This document shows, one piece after another, positions 61,594-64,000 of a stretch of 64,000 bases of DNA (position 1 is its first letter; each line of letters opens with the position of its first letter). The DNA lies in NCBI GenBank assembly GCA_002342805.1, contig DDQW01000015.1, forward strand, positions 30,640-94,639, in the 5' to 3' direction. The translations under genes were made by a program, and so were the position numbers. The DNA comes from Clostridiales bacterium UBA2432 (GTDB lineage Bacteria; Bacillota; Clostridia; Lachnospirales; Vallitaleaceae). The notes below the pieces were generated by a model. That model was not told the origin of the DNA and ran no database searches. It saw only the letters and a list, made by a program, of their open reading frames with translations.

Positions 61594-63477
61594 TTACTCT
61601 TCTGTGAAGTCAACGTCAACTACATCATCATCTTCGTCACTTGTTGCACCTGCTTGGCCACCTGTAGAACCTGCTGCTTGACTCGGATCAACACCTTCTG
61701 GTCCTGCTTGTGCACCACTTGCTGCATATATTTTTTGTGAAACTTCGTTTAATACGTGTGTTAAACTTTCTTTTGCTGCATTCAGCTTTTTAACATCTGC
61801 TTCGTCTAATGTTTTTTCTTCTGTTTCTTTTAGAAGATCTTTCACTTTACTTACTTCGCCTTGAAGACGTTCTTTATCTGCATTTTCTAGCTTATCACCA
61901 AGCTCTTCAATAGTCTTTTCCGTTTGGAAAACAAGTGAATCCGCTTCATTACGTGCATCGATACCTTCTTTTCGCTTCTTATCTTCAGCTTCGAAAGCTT
62001 TCGCTTCTTCTACTGCACGATCGATTTCATCATCTGACAAGTTTGTGCTTGCAGTAATTGTGATGTGTTGTTCTTTTCCTGTTCCTAGGTCTTTGGCACG
62101 AACTGTTACGATACCATTGGCATCAATGTCAAAGGTTACTTCGATTTGAGGCACACCACGACGCGCTGCCGGAATTCCATCTAAACGGAAACGTCCCAGG
62201 GTCTTATTATCTCGTGCAAACTCACGCTCACCTTGAACAACATGGATGTCAACCGCAGATTGATTGTCTTCTGCTGTTGAGAAGATTTGGCTCTTCTTTG
62301 TTGGAATCGTTGTGTTTCTTTCGATTAATTTTGTTGCGACACCACCAAGTGTTTCAAGTCCAAGAGATAATGGTGTTACGTCGAGTAATAAGATGTCACC
62401 TGCACCTGCATCACCGGCTAACTTACCACCTTGAATTGCAGCACCGACAGCAACACATTCATCCGGATTAATACCTTTAAAAGGATCTTTTCCAGTTATT
62501 TTATTAACCGCTGCCTGAACAGCTGGAATACGTGTTGATCCACCAACTAATAATACTTTATCAAGTTCTGTTGCTTCTAAATCTGCATCTTTTAATGCTT
62601 GATTAACCGGTCCCATTGTTGATTGAACTAAATCATGGGTTAATTCATCAAATTTAGCACGTGTAAGTGTAACATCCAAGTGCTTTGGTCCATCTTGTGT
62701 TGCTGTAATAAATGGCAAGTTAATGTTTGATGTTGTTGAGCTTGATAATTCTTTTTTTGCTTTCTCTGCCGCTTCTTTTAAACGTTGCATTGCCATTTTA
62801 TCAGCTGATAAATCAACACCTTCAGCATTTTTAAATTCTTTAACCAAGAAATCAATGACACGTTGGTCGAAGTCATCTCCACCTAAGTGGTTATTACCAT
62901 TGGTCGCTAATACTTCAAGGACACCATCACCGATTTCAATAATTGAAACGTCAAACGTACCACCACCAAGGTCGAATACCATGATTTTTTGTTCATGTTC
63001 ATTATCTAATCCGTATGCTAATGCCGCTGCTGTTGGCTCATTAATAATACGTTTAACTTCTAATCCTGCGATTTTACCGGCATCTTTAGTTGCTTGACGT
63101 TGTGAGTCTGTGAAGTAAGCCGGTACTGTAATTACTGCTGCATCAACAGTTTCACCAAGATAGCTTTCTGCATCTGCTTTTAATTTTTGCAAAACCATAG
63201 CAGAAATTTCTTGAGGAGAATAATTTTTATCCTCAATCGTTACTTTATGATCTGTACCCATGTGACGTTTAATTGAAGCAATCGTTTTGTCGGGATTTGT
63301 AATCGCTTGACGTTTTGCCGGTTCTCCGACTAAACGCTCACCACTTTTTGTAAATGCCACTACAGATGGTGTTGTTCTTGCACCTTCAGAGTTTTCTATA
63401 ACGATGGGTTTTCCACCTTCCATTACAGATACACATGAGTTCGTTGTTCCTAAGTCAATTCCTATAATTTTAGCCAT
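61594..63477 (-). CDS. dnaK: Chaperone protein DnaK
   Basis: Hsp70, 627 residues, full length. N-terminal ATPase with IIGIDLGTTNSCVSV, INEPTAAALAYG and DLGGGTFDVSI, interdomain linker DILLLDVTPLSLG, beta-sandwich substrate domain, and a helical lid ending EDDDVVDVDFTEE. Made with grpE (25 nt upstream) and dnaJ. Confidence 0.99.
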   Translation of the reverse strand: MAKIIGIDLGTTNSCVSVMEGGKPIVIENSEGARTTPSVVAFTKSGERLVGEPAKRQAITNPDKTIASIKRHMGTDHKVTIEDKNYSPQEISAMVLQKLKADAESYLGETVDAAVITVPAYFTDSQRQATKDAGKIAGLEVKRIINEPTAAALAYGLDNEHEQKIMVFDLGGGTFDVSIIEIGDGVLEVLATNGNNHLGGDDFDQRVIDFLVKEFKNAEGVDLSADKMAMQRLKEAAEKAKKELSSSTTSNINLPFITATQDGPKHLDVTLTRAKFDELTHDLVQSTMGPVNQALKDADLEATELDKVLLVGGSTRIPAVQAAVNKITGKDPFKGINPDECVAVGAAIQGGKLAGDAGAGDILLLDVTPLSLGLETLGGVATKLIERNTTIPTKKSQIFSTAEDNQSAVDIHVVQGEREFARDNKTLGRFRLDGIPAARRGVPQIEVTFDIDANGIVTVRAKDLGTGKEQHITITASTNLSDDEIDRAVEEAKAFEAEDKKRKEGIDARNEADSLVFQTEKTIEELGDKLENADKERLQGEVSKVKDLLKETEEKTLDEADVKKLNAAKESLTHVLNEVSQKIYAASGAQAGPEGVDPSQAAGSTGGQAGATSDEDDDVVDVDFTEE

Positions 63478-63502
63478 GTTTGTTTCCTCCTATACGTTTT
63501 TA

Positions 63503-64000
63503 TTAATTTACGACTTTTACCATACTATATCTTAAAACAGTATCTTTATACATATACCCTTTTTGGAAAACTTCAGCAACCAAATTATCATCATATGCGT
63601 CGTTTTCTTCATGAGTGACTGCATGATGTAGATTCGGATCAAACTCTTGATGTAATGCATCGATTTCTTTCACACCAAGTTCCGTCATTGTATCCGTCAA
63701 CTGTTTATAAATCATTTCCACACCTTTTGTAATACTAAGGTCTTTTTCTGCATCTGTAATATGCTCTAGGGCTCTTTCAAAATTGTCAATCGCCGGTAGC
63801 AATTTTTCCAAAACTTCTTTTACACCATTATCATACATGGTTGCTTTTTCTTTGATTGTGCGTTTTCTAAAATTATCAAATTCTGCCATTGCACGCTGAT
63901 ACTTATCTGCATTTTCCTTCATCTGTTTTTCTGCTTCGATAAAGGCACGCTTTACAAGTTCATTTTCATCAACACTTTCCGCCTCATCTTCAACGACTTC
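63503..64000 (-). CDS. grpE: Nucleotide exchange factor GrpE, partial (N-terminus outside window)
   Basis: DnaK exchange factor. The frame is open to the window edge, so the first residues are missing; 165 are seen, starting in the acidic EVVEDEAESVDENEL region. Contains the coiled-coil NADKYQRAMAEFDNFRKRT signature, LPAIDNFERAL and the C-terminal TVLRYSMVKV. A CIRCE/HrcA site, if present, would lie upstream of the window. Confidence 0.97.
   Translation of the reverse strand, partial: EVVEDEAESVDENELVKRAFIEAEKQMKENADKYQRAMAEFDNFRKRTIKEKATMYDNGVKEVLEKLLPAIDNFERALEHITDAEKDLSITKGVEMIYKQLTDTMTELGVKEIDALHQEFDPNLHHAVTHEENDAYDDNLVAEVFQKGYMYKDTVLRYSMVKVVN

Noticed and set aside
62723..63097. 124-codon plus-strand ORF
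   Set aside because: Shadow of dnaK.

Overview
The window is a contiguous, gene-dense stretch of chromosome from a low-G+C anaerobic Firmicute of the class Clostridia. Gene content and order (grpE-dnaK-dnaJ-prmA-rsmE; mtaB...ireB-ruvX-DUF1292-fur-RNase J; asp23-nusB-xseA-xseB-ispA...dxs-tlyA-nadK-argR-recN; recA-recX-rny; fhs-folD) are those of Clostridia. A Lachnospirales/Vallitaleaceae-like host is my guess, not something the sequence proves. Nearly everything is on the minus strand; only three genes (a CBS-ACT protein, rqcH and an HPr-like protein) are on the plus strand. I see no rRNA, tRNA, CRISPR array, transposase, integrase or prophage gene.

Layout, left to right. 1-12.2 kb: ribonuclease Y (cut by the window edge), recX and recA behind a promoter with a LexA box, then cinA, pgsA, rimO, folD, fhs, ftsK and aspartokinase. 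12.4-13.0 kb: a CBS-ACT sensor. 13.1-17.8 kb: a complete branched-chain amino-acid ABC importer (livK-H-M-G-F) with a terminator between livK and livH. 18-19.7 kb: rqcH. 19.8-30.3 kb: an isoprenoid / DNA-repair operon read as asp23, nusB, xseA, xseB, ispA, a divergent PAP2 protein, a 645-nt gap, a small membrane protein, dxs, tlyA, nadK, argR, recN. 30.5-34.6 kb: efp, a Xaa-Pro peptidase, the shikimate genes aroQ-aroK-aroE and a YqeG phosphatase. 34.6-47.4 kb: a complete Gram-positive type IV pilus locus with four prepilin-like proteins, a 900-residue PilX-like protein, PilO, a PilM-PilN fusion, PilD, PilC, PilT and PilB. 47.4-54.0 kb: U32 peptidase, O-methyltransferase, mltG, ylbF, RNase J, fur, DUF1292, ruvX and ireB. 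54.1-64.0 kb: mtaB, an HPr-like protein, thiI and its cysteine desulfurase, a lone CheY, rsmE, prmA, dnaJ, dnaK and grpE (cut by the window edge).

The most notable item is the only long gene-free stretch, 26128-26772. Its core is about 55% G+C by hand count, it has no credible ORF, it is full of short stems, and it carries its own strong promoter (TTGGAA-17-TATAAT) on the minus strand. It lies between the isoprenoid genes and a 194-residue multi-pass membrane protein followed by dxs. This is the classical locus of OLE RNA (ornate, large, extremophilic), one of the largest and most intricate bacterial non-coding RNAs, with its membrane partner OapA. I assign it as OLE RNA plus oapA from size, context and partner gene; a covariance-model search would settle it.

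Other points of interest are a fused PilM-PilN, the PilX-like protein as a possible pilus-tip or adhesin subunit, a recA start whose Shine-Dalgarno is separated from AUG by a hairpin, a Fur box on the fur promoter, an HPr-like protein without the catalytic histidine but with the regulatory serine, and hairpins in the dnaK-dnaJ-prmA transcript, one with the dnaJ stop codon in its loop.
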